A stretch of 64,000 nucleotides of DNA from Xylaria sp. FL1777 (GCA_022578965.1 MU400586.1:124001-188000), one strand, 5' to 3'; shown: positions 47,739 to 59,988, counted from the first letter of the stretch. Translations and numbers: made by a program. The notes: a model not told the origin generated them from the letters alone.

Positions 47739-50700
47739 TTTACGACTCTTATGTTTGAGAGAAACAACTGCGTCTTACTCAGCTCAGCACGTAAAGTGCC
47801 TGTTCGCAGAATAAGCGTAGCGTATCGAAAGGGAATGGGTTGGAAACGATCGCCGACATATACCTCATTATAGACCAGGGTTATGAGACCTACGGCTTAT
47901 TTTGAGGGCCATTTTTGCTTGGGAGGAATGGACCTCTTAGATAATACTGTCCATTCACTTGCCAAGTGCAGGAGAGCACTCGGATTTACGTGTACATGTG
48001 CGGGCCGACGATTCTTTCCACTCTTCCCCGCACATTTGCGATCCCGGCACTTATTAATGCTGACAGGAACATGTTTGGCATGATGCCCAGAAGCCGTTGT
48101 CTACTGCTTATCTTGTTTCGCTATTCATTAGTAGTCTAAAGTTCGCCTTGTCGACGGACCCCATCCTTACTGGGTGGGCATCTGACATCCTCTGGGGGTT
48201 TGGAGGCCCTGCTGAGGGGTTGAATGGCGTTGAAGACGGCATTGAGTTTCGCTGATGGGGTGTTTGAACTGGCGGGATTAAGATTAGCCGGCACATAACA
48301 AATCCACCAATTTTGAAGTGGTTCTGATTCCGAGGTCTAAGGTAGAAACCACTGCATAACTTACGTTTTATGTATAGTAGCACGGCAATTGTGATTTCCA
48401 CAACTCGAGCATCCCAAGTCGGACTAGCTTCATTTTCGTCTCATGTCAGGCGATTAATGACATGAAGAGAAGCTTAGTCTTGTCGGCCTTTCTATGTTCC
48501 AGTAAGAAATATGTAGAGCTGCCATTTCACACTCTCGTACCTATCTGAAAGATATAGTGATCTCTCAAGACAGTACAGGGAGGACCTAAAGATGAGCACC
48601 ACGTTGCCGAGTCGTTGTAATGTAAGTTGTTCTTCCCTGCTTTGGGTAATGGGCAACTTCGATTGCCTATGGAGACGGCTAGAAACCTGGTAGCCAAATA
48701 GTAGGTGTTCTACTCTGCAACAGCGTGAGGTTGAATTGCCTTTGCAACTCTACACCTTTGCATCATTAAGTTTGAAAGAAAATGAACTTACGAACCTGCC
48801 ACCATCACCGAGGAGACTGGGAGTTGCACTAGCTGTACACGGATCCCGAGGGTACCGGATTCTCTGCGTCAGCTCGACTGGTTCTCGGAGTGGAGGTGAG
48901 GCGAACGGCCTTGTGATACCCTCCGGGCTAAGTTAACTCGGACAAGTTAACCGGGTGGGTTTCGGTAGAGACGGCGGCCTGCCGGCACTGTCAATAACGG
49001 CCCCGGCGGTACGGTACACACGGCAGCTGGCTACGGTTACGGGACCGCTTCACGTGCGACAGCGGGGAAAGAGGGGCAGAGATGGGGCGCAATGAGCTTG
49101 ATGGGTTTCCATCCAATCCACTTCGAGCAATCCAGACCGTGGGCCTGGAGCTCAATTCAGTGGCTCGAAGCTCCAGGCGGCGAAGCAGGAACAATGCAGA
49201 ACATGACATCAGCATGTTTGTCAGAAGCTGAACACCAACCTCAACAAATCTCAGCGCCATACCAGGTACCGCGGGCAATACCGGTAGCTGATGCCGCGCG
49301 TTTATTCAGAGCTCTGTGGTAGGAGGGTATCATTCTTGATTGGGCCTAGAAGAGAAATGGAGAGGCAATGATACAAGCTGTCACCGGCAATGCTATACTT
49401 AGATTACCTAGGGAGCAGTACTATAGATAGATATAGTGCTGATAACGAGGGCCGAGTGGGGGTCCACGAGAGAACTGGTACTTATCTGATGAAGAGAAAA
49501 TGCTGACATTGAGCAAGATAAAGAAGAATTGGCAGAAGAGACGACAGGTGCCTCTCTGTACCTCTTACCCAAGTACACCAAGTACACCCCAGTACCTTAG
49601 GTAGCCTAACACTCTCTGTACAGACCTGGGTACGTGTAGGTAGATTAGGTGCCGGTTTTACGGGCGCAATTCGACTGCGCAGTACCTACCTAGGTAGGTA
49701 AGTAGGCTACTTATGTTGTAGGTAGGCTACACATACCCAGCTTTAACTCATCATTACTCATCATACTACCATAGTATGATTCAAGGTTTAGACTACGTTG
49801 CCTATATACAACCAACATTATACTTTATTAGTTTGTCTTGTTTATTTCTTTTTGCCATCCCTACTAGAATTGTAACACTGTATACAGATTCCTCCATCTA
49901 TCATCTATCTACTTTCTCCCCGAACCCCCAAATTTTAGATTGGTGGTACAGCATCTTGCCCGAGGCAAGACCTTCAATCTCGCCTCGACCACCTATTGGC
50001 CGATAGTCTGTATTGTGTATCTCCAGTACATTGAATATTCGACATTCAACAATTCACGCCTCCCCTCAGGCTCTATCCTAACAGGCCATTCAGCCTAGAT
50101 CCACCAATAACGCGAACATTCCCTATCAACCGCGCAGCTGCAGGTATGTTTAACTATACGTCTGACAACGTCCGAAAAGCCCGAACTGACTGTTTATCAA
50201 TGTTTAGTACGGCCAACAGTCTTAGTCGCAAAAGGCAACTAACACCTTTCTCATTTCCTTTTCCGTGTCTTTTATTCCCTACCTACCTGCCTACATATAC
50301 CTACATAAGTAGTACAGTCGCAGCTCGTACTACCTACCTCCTAGGCGCCTGTCCGCGTCCACCGGATTGCCCTATTAGATTCTGTCCTATGGTAGCGTCT
50401 GGTACCTGGTAAGGTACCGTTGTAAACGAAGTCAACGTTACAATTCCGAAGTCCAAGGCACCACTTTGCTCGACTACCTTGACACACTAGCCAGTCGACC
50501 ACGTTGGCACCCACCCGTTCATTCTGTTGCGCGTGAATCGTTAGGAACCAACCATTTTGTCTACCTCGAACTGAACTTTGCTCGTATCCTGTGCTTGATA
50601 GCACATCTTGGCCTGCAACTTTGCTCGCACTACCAAGTACAATACGGGACAATACGCAGTAGTAAGCTTGCTTTGCCAGAAGTTATACTAGTTGACCCAA

Positions 50701-51464
50701 AGGCACTAGCTATTGAGTAACTAATATCACAAGTACCCATTGAAGGGAGCCACTGGTTCGGTAGCCAACCACCGTGTTTGCCTCGGACTACCTGGTGGAG
50801 CCTGCACAGAACCTAGACTACTTGGGTACCTACTGGGCAGGTACCTTGGTCTAGTACCTACTGCGCACTATACTACATACCTCAACTCTACTAGGCACAG
50901 TCAGTCTTAGGTGCAGCATCGGTGCCGGCCACTAGAAACATTGAACCCACCCACTAGAGACCAGACCACTGCACCAAGATTACCGCTACCTAGGTACCAC
51001 CACACCACCTAACCACCACCACCGTCAAGTCCGTGAGAATTCAACGCATTTCTCTACCACCTAGCTGATAGGCTGCGCGTTTGCCCGGCCATTGTCGGGT
51101 CTCTTGCCTGTCTGTCACTATTAGGCAGGTGGCTCGGTCAGAAACCTCAGCGCTCACATTTGTCGACATCCGTTCCCAGCTCTCTACAAAGTGTACAGTA
51201 GGGGACGGGAGAGCCTCTCCATCCCTTGCCCTTGCTTGGCTGGCTCTGGCGCAGCAGCATCCTGCTCCCTCCACTGCCGCTGGTTCCCTAGTCCTTGCGA
51301 CTTAGGTGATCTGTTCCTCGGACGAACCCTCGTCAGCAGTCGAAACCGCCGAGTCGCCATTGTTGTCGACCCCCGTCAAGTGCCACCGGCCTTCCCTCCG
51401 TCGTCCCACTTCCTTACCTGATCCCGCGTCCTCCCTCTCGGGCAGGGCTTGCCATTCTTCCAAT
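47739..51464. other. 3.7 kb intergenic, micro-repeat rich
   Basis: No gene supported. Short frames (48108-48401 minus, 48991-49278 minus, 50466-50720 plus) are not convincing. From about 49560 to 51010 there are many TAGGTA/TACCTA units and TACCTAGGTA palindromes. The part from 51050 leads into the kinase 5' region. Confidence 0.5.
49680..49735. repeat. TAGGTA/TACCTA repeat patch
   Basis: AGTACCTACC then TAGGTAGGTAAGTAGG and a further GTAGGTAGG within 55 bases, containing the palindrome CTACCTAGGTAG-like core. Same family as the patch at 27777. Confidence 0.6.
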
Positions 51465-53697
51465 ATGACAGCGCACCCACCTCGCAACCTTCCAGATGAC
51501 ATTTTCCTAGATCGCGACAGCCAACCGGAGTCTAGTCCTACACGAACCTCTTACCAACCTAATTCGCATCCATTAAATCCCTTTCAAGACTTGAATCGTC
51601 AAAGCGCAGAGTCCAACCGCGTCCTCGACCCTAGTCACGGTGCGACATCGCCAGCCACCCGCGAAGATGACATTGTGACGATACCTTCGCCCGTTCGTGG
51701 TCAGATCCATTCTGAGGCGCATACGATATCCCCTCCGCCTATATCAGCCAATACCTCCGAGGACACTTCCGGCCCGCTGAACCAACATCCTCCATTACCA
51801 CTCGGGCATAACGCTTCTCTATTCATCTCGACTGACATATCATCTGCGTCGCCTAAACGGTCCGACAGCGTTCAAAGCTGTAACAGCCGGCTGTCTGCGT
51901 CGCAACAACACTCTACCTTGCAACGGAAAACATCGAACTCTAATCTACAGCCCGTTTCGCGAACTCCGAGTTGGAAGCAGTACTTGACTAAGAGTATAAG
52001 TTCTGCTACAAGTTCCACCTATCCGAGCCCTGTAATATCTGCTATGGGAGACGTTACACCACTCCCCTCGCCTCTATTATCTAGTGATTCGCCCGGGCCT
52101 TGGAAACGACTTGTTTCTCCCCCACCTTCGAGAGAGCTGACCGTACCAACTGTCATGCATGATTCCGTTTTTGTTACAAAGAGCGGCGAGTCTGTGGCTA
52201 CTGCCCTTGAGAATCAAAGCAAAAGAAAGGTTTATGCGGGGCTTCAAGTTGGGCATGCGGCAGAGCATAGCAGTGGTAAGATCGAACATGCTCGGAATCG
52301 GAGCATCAGCGAATACATACCAGATCCCAAGGGTATACCCAAAAGACAGAACACTGTTGCTACCGCTAAAGCGGACGAGAGGAATCGAGAAGATCCCGCA
52401 GGGCTACGGAGAGAGCCGCGGTTATCTGAGGCCAGAGGGCTCGCCTTACCTGCGAAGCCCCCAACACCTCCGCCCAGCGAATCATCGTTAAGTAACGACA
52501 ACTCGGGCTCGAAGAAGCCATCATACGAGTATTTCGAGGCACGTGGCAGAAAGGACCAAAAATTGAGAAGATGGCGTGGAATTGAAGATCTTGGTGAAGG
52601 TACATTTAGTAGAGTAGTTCTCGCGACGAATAAACTCGACGAAGAGACGAATAGGGTGAACAAGGCTCAGACGGGCTCCAAGGACCACTCTACTCCTATG
52701 ACAGCTTCCCAATTGGATCGGAAAACACTAGTCGCTATTAAAATCTGTGAACATGGACCAAAAGGTGGTGCTTCTGAAGACAGAATCGAAATGAGCTTAA
52801 AGCGAGAGCTCGATATTATGCGGTCGATCGATTATCCCTCCTTGGTGCATTTGAAGGCTTGGAGTATTGAACCAACAAGGGCGTTATTAGTTATGAATTA
52901 TTCCCCCGGAGGCGACCTTTTCGACGTTGCATCGAATTACCGGGATTCATTGAAAGCTCCAATTCTGCGGCGAATATTTTCGGAAGTTGTTAGCGCGGTC
53001 GGGTATCTCCACGAACGCAGGATTGTTCATCGGGACATTAAACTTGAGAGTACGTGATTCATAGCACTAAATTTACTCGAGGGGTCGACATAGCTTCTCT
53101 TCGAGACATTGCTTTACATGCTAACATCTCATAGATGTCCTCGTGAATATTTCACCAGCAGAACTACTTAGTCCCACTCAGGACTGGGCTGCATATCCAT
53201 ACCCCGTAATAACCGTGACAGACCTGGGCCTCTCACGACGCGTAGCTGACGATGAGAAACTGGAAACTCGCTGTGGCTCTGATGATTACGCTGCGCCAGA
53301 AGTTATTCTAGGGCAGTCCTATGATGGTCGAGCAACCGATGCTTGGTCTTTAGGGGTCCTTCTCTATGCCCTTATCGAATCACGACTACCATTTGACCCC
53401 CCGCCTGGTGCCAGTGACTATCAAAGAATGCGAAGCAGGACCAGTCATCGCATTGCTCGTGTTGAATGGAGCTGGGTTAAGTATGTGGGCGAAGACGGTG
53501 ATCACGACGCAAATGTAGCCTCGTTTGAGAAAGATGGACTCAAAGGGGCTATGGAGATTACCGAAGGTCTGTTAAGACGCGCTCGAAGTCGCTGGCTAAT
53601 GGGGCAAGTGATAGAGCATGAATGGGTTCGCGAGACAATCCAGGTAGACGGTGGACTCAAGTTTCCTGAAGAGGAGGAAGGGCAAGAAGTTTTATGA
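51465..53697 (+). CDS. Ser/Thr protein kinase with long disordered N-terminus
   Basis: Two exons, 51465-53049 and 53135-53697, intron of 85 bases with a CTAAC branch, 715 residues. The start is the first ATG of the frame (51465); the frame is open further upstream but without ATG. Residues 1-365 are Ser/Pro-rich and disordered, with many possible phosphorylation sites. The kinase domain is about 370-705: glycine loop Gly-Glu-Gly-Thr-Phe-Ser (377-382), Val-Ala-Ile-Lys with the ATP lysine at 426, His-Arg-Asp-Ile-Lys (522-526), the magnesium motif as Asp-Leu-Gly (558-560) instead of Asp-Phe-Gly, and Ala-Pro-Glu (582-584). All catalytic residues are present, so it should be active. An insert of about 25 residues lies between the glycine loop and the ATP lysine. 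The best fit is a CAMK-like fungal kinase. The intron splits the catalytic-loop Asn codon. Confidence 0.9.
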
Positions 53698-54764
53698 CAC
53701 CAGTGTAAGTGAAAATATTGGGATGGACAGTATGTGTGGTGGGTTTTGGAACAAGTTTTCGTATTGGGAGGCTCGGTGACGGGGCCACCAGGCACTACAG
53801 CATTTGTTACGTTTTAAACTCGTTTGCAGAGAAAAGGGGTGCTTTCGAGACATTGCTCGGGATTCTTCCGCACAGGTGAACTTCATGGGATAGGCGTTAG
53901 ACGAAGAAGAACTTAGTGGGGCCTTCGCCACGTTCGGGCTATTTAATTAAGGCTTACATAGGTACTCATCCATCATAGGATGTGAAATGCTTCTCTCAAT
54001 AATTCTGTTATTTTACCTTGTCATCATTCATGATGCATTAGTTCATCAAGACGCTACGAAAAGCATCCTTAGAATTACATCATATGAGTTTAAGTAGTGT
54101 AATTAAGAAGATATGCCGGTATACACATGCCTATCCAGACTAAGTAGTTATCTAGATAAATACCTACAACTCAAGTCATCTGAGCTTTTGTTAGAGTTTT
54201 CTTAAGAGAGAATATAGCACTACAGAAGAGAACGATTGGGTTGAGCGTAGCCAAGCCCCTTCCTCCTCATAAACGTCATCTTTCTCCTACTGCGTACTAA
54301 CTACCAACAATGGAAATATACCAAACTCAGAGAACATCGTTGGCGCTACCTCGCTACGCTAGGAGCATGGGGCGGATGAGTCTTACCTATTAGAGCCCAC
54401 ACCGGCGGCCCAGCGCCAGGGATAGCATCGCCAGGCTATGACCGGAAGAGGGCTGTCTCCAATAGGTATTCATTATCTGGAGATCGTGTGTCGTACGACA
54501 GCCTGCTTGCATTGTACGCAGTATACATTTGTTGGCACTTTTTGCCGCTTCCCGGCCACCGAAGACGGGAATAATTGAACGATGCCTCTTTGAACGATTC
54601 AGCCGTATAGCAAGGGTACCGGAGTGGAATTCCTGGTAAGTAGTAATTTACCCTGTATGGATCCGATGCTTGGCTCCCCTTCCTTCCTACGAAATAAAGA
54701 ACGAAGGAATCACGACCATCGTCGCAATCGTTTCTACAAAGGTATATAGCATAGTGAAGAGAAT
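53698..54764. other. intergenic
   Basis: No gene seen. AT-rich between 53940 and 54200. A minus-strand frame at 54436-54789 overlaps the next gene's start and is judged accidental. Confidence 0.5.
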
Positions 54765-56350
54765 ATGGCGGAGGAAAACTCCCCAACACGGCCCTTCAGG
54801 GTCATCATTGTAGGCGCCGGCCTGCTGGGCCTGACAGCGGCGCACATGTTCGCCAAGACGGACATAGACTTCGTGGTGTTGGAGCAGCACGACAACTTGA
54901 TGCCGGAGATCGGGTCGCTGCTCTCGCTGCTGCCGCACACCTTCCGCCTGCTCGACCAGCTAGGTATCATGGACGCCGTCTTGCCCATCGCGGAGCGCGT
55001 CGACCTCGGCGTCTTGATGTCTGCTTACGACGGCTCCATCTGGAATGAGGAGCGCTTTAGCCAGATTTTAGAGACGAAGTGAGTTCCCCCCCTACCCCTC
55101 ATCCTCCTCCAAGCCGAGTTGAAAACAAGAATGCTGATGCGCCGAGGACCAAAAGCCACGGACACGGCGTGCGCATCGTGCACCGCCCACACTACGTGCA
55201 GGCGCTCTTCAAGAGCCTCCCCAAATCAGCCCAGCCGCGCGTGCACGTGCGGAAGCGCGTCGTGCGCATAGAGGTCACCGCGGACGGGGTGGCCGTGCAC
55301 TGTGCGGACGGCACCGTCGAGCACGGGAGCATGGTGATCGGCGCGGACGGGGTGCATAGCCGCACACGGCAAGCGATGCAGACGCTCGCGGCCGGGTCCC
55401 TACTGCCGGCGGACGCGCCGCAGACGCAGCCGAGCCCCTACACGACGACGTACCGCCTGCTCTTCGGCAACCTGCCGCTGCTGCCGGGGCTGTCGCCCAA
55501 CACGAACCACGAGGGCGCGGCGGACGGCGTGTCGACGCAGCTGCTGACGGGCACGCAGCGCGCCTGGTTCGCCGTCTACGAGAAAATCGCCGTGCCCACC
55601 TCGGAGCGCCTGCGCTGGTCCGAGGCCGACAAGCTGGCCTTGCTGGAGAAATGGGGCCATCTGCACGTCGCCCCGGGGTATACCCTCGAGGACGTGAACC
55701 TTGTGCGCAACGGTCCCGTGGGCCTGATTAATCTCGAGGAAGGGCTCGTGGACACGTGGTGGTGGAAGCGCATCGTGCTCGTGGGCGACGCCGTGCGCAA
55801 GCTCGAGCCGCACGCCGGACTGGGCTACAACACCGGCGTGTCGGACCTCGTGGACCTCGTCAACAGGCTGAGACATCTGACGCGGGGGAGGACGGATTCC
55901 TCGTCATCGTCAGCGCCGGGAGTGGTGGTGACCACGGAGGACCTCGAAGCGGTATTCCGCGCGTATCAGAAGAAGCGCATGGAGGACACGCCGGCCATCA
56001 TCTCCATGTCGGAGAAGAGGGCGCGCATGTGCGCGTGGCTGTCGACCTCGGACTGGATCATGGCGCGGTTCCTCGTCCCGTGGCTCCCGCTCGCCGAGTA
56101 CAGCGTCAATCACATCCTCGGCCCCATCATCTGTCGCGCCCCGGTGCTCGACTGGCTCCCTGAGAAACAGCTGCCTGCGAGGGCCATGCCGTATGTGCAT
56201 CACCCGCGGCTGGAGACGAAAGAGAAGGTTAGTTATAGTAACGGTACTACTCTGTCTGCGACGTCTGTGTCTAGGTTGCCTCTTTTGACTGGGACGCTTG
56301 TGCTCGCGGCGCTGGCGACGGTTGGGTTTCGGCTTTACAGGAGGATATGA
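54765..56350 (+). CDS. group A FAD-dependent monooxygenase with C-terminal membrane tail
   Basis: Two exons, 54765-55078 and 55147-56350, 68-base intron (GTGAGT donor), 505 residues. Residues 12-25 hold the dinucleotide fold with Gly17-Ala-Gly19-Leu-Leu-Gly22. Later come Val-Ile-Gly-Ala-Asp-Gly-Val-His-Ser (the DG motif) and Val-Gly-Asp-Ala followed by Pro-His-Ala-Gly-Leu-Gly-Tyr-Asn (the GD motif). These define aromatic-hydroxylase-type flavin monooxygenases. The last 25 residues form a hydrophobic helix (Leu-Val-Leu-Ala-Ala-Leu-Ala) ending in Arg-Leu-Tyr-Arg-Arg, a likely membrane anchor, as in PaxM-type epoxidases of meroterpenoid and indole-diterpene pathways. No prenyltransferase or cyclase lies beside it, so the pathway is unknown. 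The coding DNA is very GC-rich compared with its neighbours. Expected at the endoplasmic reticulum. Confidence 0.87.
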
Positions 56351-56677
56351 GAGGGTAGGGCATGAATGAGATGAGGTGAAAGGGACGGGTGATGAAGTTT
56401 ATAATAATGACGTTTGGGCTTTGGACTGTACAGATTGGGAGGGCTTACTGTGTGCATCGAGACACTCTGTACACACAAGATTTAGACATAGACTCGGGCA
56501 CGGCGGAACCGTAACGTTTCACAGTATCGTCATCATGTTCCATATTTACTTCGATTTAAATACAAAATGAGTTGGACATCCTATAGCTCTCGAGCCCAGA
56601 CAAAGCGCTCAAATCGAAGATCAAGTGGTCCGATTTTCTTTTCCTGACCGAAATGGCTTTTTTTTTTTTTCTCCCCT
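56351..56677. other. intergenic between convergent genes
   Basis: Holds the 3' ends of two convergent genes. A 13-base poly-T lies at 56658-56670. No gene seen. Confidence 0.5.
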
Positions 56678-57584
56678 TCACCCACCCATCACGGTAATCG
56701 TGTGGACGTAACGGATCTTACCCTTCTCGACCCGGAACTCGTGGCTGTCGGGAACCGTGGCGAAGTCAATGAACACATCGACAGCTCCGAGCGTCTCATC
56801 GATTACGTAGCGACGATTCTTCAGAACCACGCCTAGAACCCCCCCAATCAGCACTAAGAGAGGAAAAGGGGGGAGGCAAGGGGAAAAAGAAAAATGAAAA
56901 AGAAAAAGGTAGATTTCCCTCAGCCAGGAGAAGAGGAAAGATGGATGGTAGATGTCACTCACCATTAGGGATCCCGACGTCGCATCTGTCACTAGGAGAG
57001 CCGTTGCCGGTATATGCGCCGCCCTCGAGGCGGGCACAAGGCGAGCCCCAGGGGACGGTGACGGACTTGTCGTTGAAGATGTCGGCGTAGGCGTCGGCGG
57101 CGGCCTGGATGGTGGCGCGGGAGTCGCGCTGGTCCTCGGGGATGACGGTCCACTGCTCGCGCGAGGCCCAGTAGAGGGTGCCGGTGGCGTTGAAGAGCCA
57201 GTCGCCCTGGTCGGTGACGAGCGAGCTGAGGTTGGTGAGGAGGCCCTCGGGCGTGAAGTGCATCTGCGTGCCGATGACGTACGGGTGCGCGCCCTTGGCC
57301 GACACCATCTCCGTGTACGTCGTGCACTGCACCGTGTCGTGCAGGCTGCGGTTGAAGTCCAGCGCCACCGCCTTCGACAGGATCCCCTTGGTCACGTCCG
57401 CCGTCTTGAACTGCTCCAGGTACTTGACCTCGGCGAGCGCCCCCAGCTCGTCCGGCTTGCCCGCCGTCTGGGCCGCGAGCAGCTTCTCCGTCGCGGCTAC
57501 GAGTGTCTCGCGGGCGCACTGGGCTGCCCCGGTGGCCGAGAACAGGCTCACGGCGAGCGCGGTGAGAGAGAGGAGACCCTGCAT
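56678..57584 (-). CDS. secreted DUF8021 (NTF2-like) protein
   Basis: Two exons on the minus strand, 57584-56963 and 56832-56678, with a 130-base intron, 258 residues. Residues 1-20 are a signal peptide (Leu-Leu-Ser-Leu-Thr-Ala-Leu-Ala-Val). The mature part has Cys-Ala-Arg-Glu-Thr-Leu at the start, a helical region, and ends in Arg-Arg-Tyr-Val-Ile-Asp-Glu-Thr-Leu-Gly-Ala-Val-Asp-Val-Phe, then Asp-Ser-His-Glu-Phe-Arg-Val-Glu, and Arg-Tyr-Val-His-Thr, the typical end of secreted fungal DUF8021/SnoaL-like proteins. Cys pairs probably form disulphides, and Asn-x-Ser/Thr sites are present. Function unknown; NTF2-like folds can bind small hydrophobic ligands or act as isomerases. The coding part is GC-rich and gives long false frames on both strands. 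Confidence 0.85.
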
Positions 57585-59022
57585 GTTGATGTCGAAGCTG
57601 GTTCACCCTTACTTATCTAGTCAACGTGGAATCTGAGATACACTGGCAGCGCGAAGAAAGCCAGAGTCTTCAGCGATCGATCCATGTTCATCCGTCTGGG
57701 GCCAGGTTCTTTAATAACATGCTTCCGGAGCTTTGGAGTCGACCATTGTGTCGTACCGAGGAGAATAGCCATATGAATGTCGAGGGGGTTAAACGGCACT
57801 TCGCGCGGTTCTTCAGATTGGGTCGAATCGCTGGTTGTGCTTATTTGTGGCTATTATCGAGATACATGGGGTAAAATGAGGAGAAATAGACCATCTACGT
57901 GATGGCATCATTATCATTATTTTAACCTACTCTTGATTCCTCGGTCTATTTAGCACTGTCAGTTGGAATGTTGTGAGAGGACGTTTTCCCTATAAGCTCT
58001 TTAGGCTAGGTAGGTAGTTCTAGTTAAGATCATCACCATGGCTGCCTAGCTAGCGTGAACAATAGCGGTGTTAATAGTGCGGTATCTGCTGACCAAAACC
58101 TTGATCTAACAAGTGCATTGCACTTATACCCAGTATAGGCCTTAGCGGAGCAACATACCTATGTAAGTAAAGGTCATATCATCGCACGGTGTTCGAAAGA
58201 AGTGTTTCTGATTTGGTAATACCTAGCTTTTGCTTTTTATAGAGTACAGACAGGTCCGCTTTTATGTGTAGCTGATAGTGTAGTGTACGCATAAGTAGAG
58301 GAAGATGTTACTAGTGTAGCCGTCTCAGATCCCTCCAGATCCAGACTCTCGTTTGATCCAATCGGCCTTCGGTTCCGACATTCCCTAGTGTGGCCTACGT
58401 GAACGTAGTGTAATAGGAGGAGACGGCTCACCTCTCATGGTAAGATTTTCTCCTCTTACATAGTATGTATCGTATCCGGTATCCCTAAGCATCAGCAGAA
58501 GCACAAGTAAGGGGCCTGCAAGTCGATGAGCGAAGATCCGTGCGACAGCCACCATTGATGAACAAAGGATTTTCGATATACGCAGTAAGTAGCAGGCCTG
58601 GCGTGCGAGACAAGGCGTACTGGGTACAGCCACGTGCGATAGACCCCAGACAAGCAGTAAAGGATGAGCTCGCCATGCCTAGCCATGCCATGCTAGCTCC
58701 ACCGGCGCTGTATTCCACGAGATTGCGGTGATGCAGTGCCGGGGTAGTGACCGGGGTCCCCTACACTGTCTGGCGAACATGGCGGCCGAATCCGTTGGTG
58801 GCTTTGTTAAGTAAAGGCAAGGGGGATTCCTCCAATCCACCAACCTTGGATTTCTTCACCAGTGCAGTGTTTACTGTATCACGCATCGTGAGAGTCGCAC
58901 ATGATCGATCGCTGGCGCGCCTGTGGCCGCCGTCCGTTCTTTTTGTCGAGCTTAGAATCGCGTAACAAGAAAAGCATGGCCGTCCGGCAATGAGCTCACC
59001 CCCAGACCAGATATAGCTAGTC
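57585..59022. other. intergenic between divergent genes
   Basis: 1.4 kb upstream of both the DUF8021 and the membrane-protein gene. Several short overlapping frames (58385-58731) exist on both strands, none convincing. AT-rich around 57900-58220. Confidence 0.5.
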
Positions 59023-59988
59023 ATGGCGACGGAGCAGCAGCCGCCCGCTGCCACGGTGCGAGCTCCCCCGAGGGAAATACAGCAATTATCGCCAACCCTC
59101 GGGGAGCCAGCGGGAGCCGGGCCATCGCAACCCGTCGAGTTTCGCGGCTTTGATTTCTTTGCCCAGCGCGACTTTAACGAATACAAAGATGCATCGCGAG
59201 CTTACTTTGCTGGGAAAACCGGCAACCCCTCGTCTTGGCTCGGAGACGCAACTCCACCGGCATCTGCTCACCCTTCTCTCGAGGAGCCACGGCCCGAGGA
59301 GTTTTCCCAAGCGTCGAATGAAAGGGAGCAGAATGATAAAAAGACGATATTGGGGCTTCAGCGCCCGTGGTTTTGGACGCTGTTGGCCATCATTGCAGTC
59401 GTCATAATCGTGGCAGTAGGTGTAGGTGTCGGCATAGGAGTTCCCCGAGAAGCCAATAGTTCGAAGAGTGCAAGTGCTGTTGGTGCCGCGTATGTCGCTA
59501 TCTTCCAATTGATGTCGATGTGCGTCTACTTACTTACATACAGTTCTGATGCTACGAGCACAACAAAGACAAGCTCGGATACAACAGAAACAGGCGGGAT
59601 GACGGCGGCAACTGCATCTTCTTCCCCTACCCCAACTCGCACACCGACGGAATCTACACAAGTGACAATGGCTACCCCAAAGGCTACGACAAGCTGTCCG
59701 GAGATCAACGGTACTGTATACGAAGTGCCGGGTTCGACCAAGAAGTTCGTACAACTCTGCGGAGTTGATTATGGGAAGGGGGATGGGGCCGTTGACATCC
59801 GGAATGTCTATACAGATACTGCAGAGGATTGCATCGACAATTGCGCCGGGACGACAGGCTGTACGGGTTGTGGATGGGGTTTCATCGAAGGCGACAAGGG
59901 CCCTCCGTATCGTTGTTGGTTGAAGAACAACCTGGACGGCCGACCTCACAGTGCCAACATGAGTTGGTATTTTTCTGTTCTTCTCTAG
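59023..59988 (+). CDS. single-pass membrane protein with Cys-rich ectodomain
   Basis: Two exons, 59023-59489 and 59544-59988, 303 residues after removal of a 54-base intron (GTATGT donor, TACAG acceptor). The frame is open through the intron, so an unspliced form would be 321 residues. Residues 1-115 are polar with Pro and acidic residues and probably face the cytosol; 116-140 form one strong membrane helix (Trp-Thr-Leu-Leu-Ala-Ile-Ile-Ala-Val-Val); then comes a Ser/Thr-rich stalk, likely O-glycosylated. The ectodomain (about 220-303) has Cys-Pro-Glu-Ile, Cys-Gly-Val-Asp-Tyr and Cys-Ile-Asp-Asn-Cys-Ala-Gly-Thr-Thr-Gly-Cys, like PAN/Apple-type modules. This layout is common in Pezizomycotina and may bind wall glycans; no function is proven. 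The ATG at 59023 follows a short leader (tagtcATGGCG). Confidence 0.8.
   Translation: MATEQQPPAATVRAPPREIQQLSPTLGEPAGAGPSQPVEFRGFDFFAQRDFNEYKDASRAYFAGKTGNPSSWLGDATPPASAHPSLEEPRPEEFSQASNEREQNDKKTILGLQRPWFWTLLAIIAVVIIVAVGVGVGIGVPREANSSKSASAVGAAYVAIFQLMSMCVYLLTYSSDATSTTKTSSDTTETGGMTAATASSSPTPTRTPTESTQVTMATPKATTSCPEINGTVYEVPGSTKKFVQLCGVDYGKGDGAVDIRNVYTDTAEDCIDNCAGTTGCTGCGWGFIEGDKGPPYRCWLKNNLDGRPHSANMSWYFSVLL

Noticed and set aside
55400..55876. 158-codon minus-strand frame inside the FAD monooxygenase gene
   Set aside because: His/Val/Arg/Gln-rich mirror of a GC-rich coding exon; no start or family signal of its own.
56955..57620. Long plus-strand open frame (222 codons) over the DUF8021 gene
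   Set aside because: Val/Gly/Arg-rich product produced by GC-rich codons of the minus-strand gene; the minus-strand reading has a signal peptide and a recognised family.
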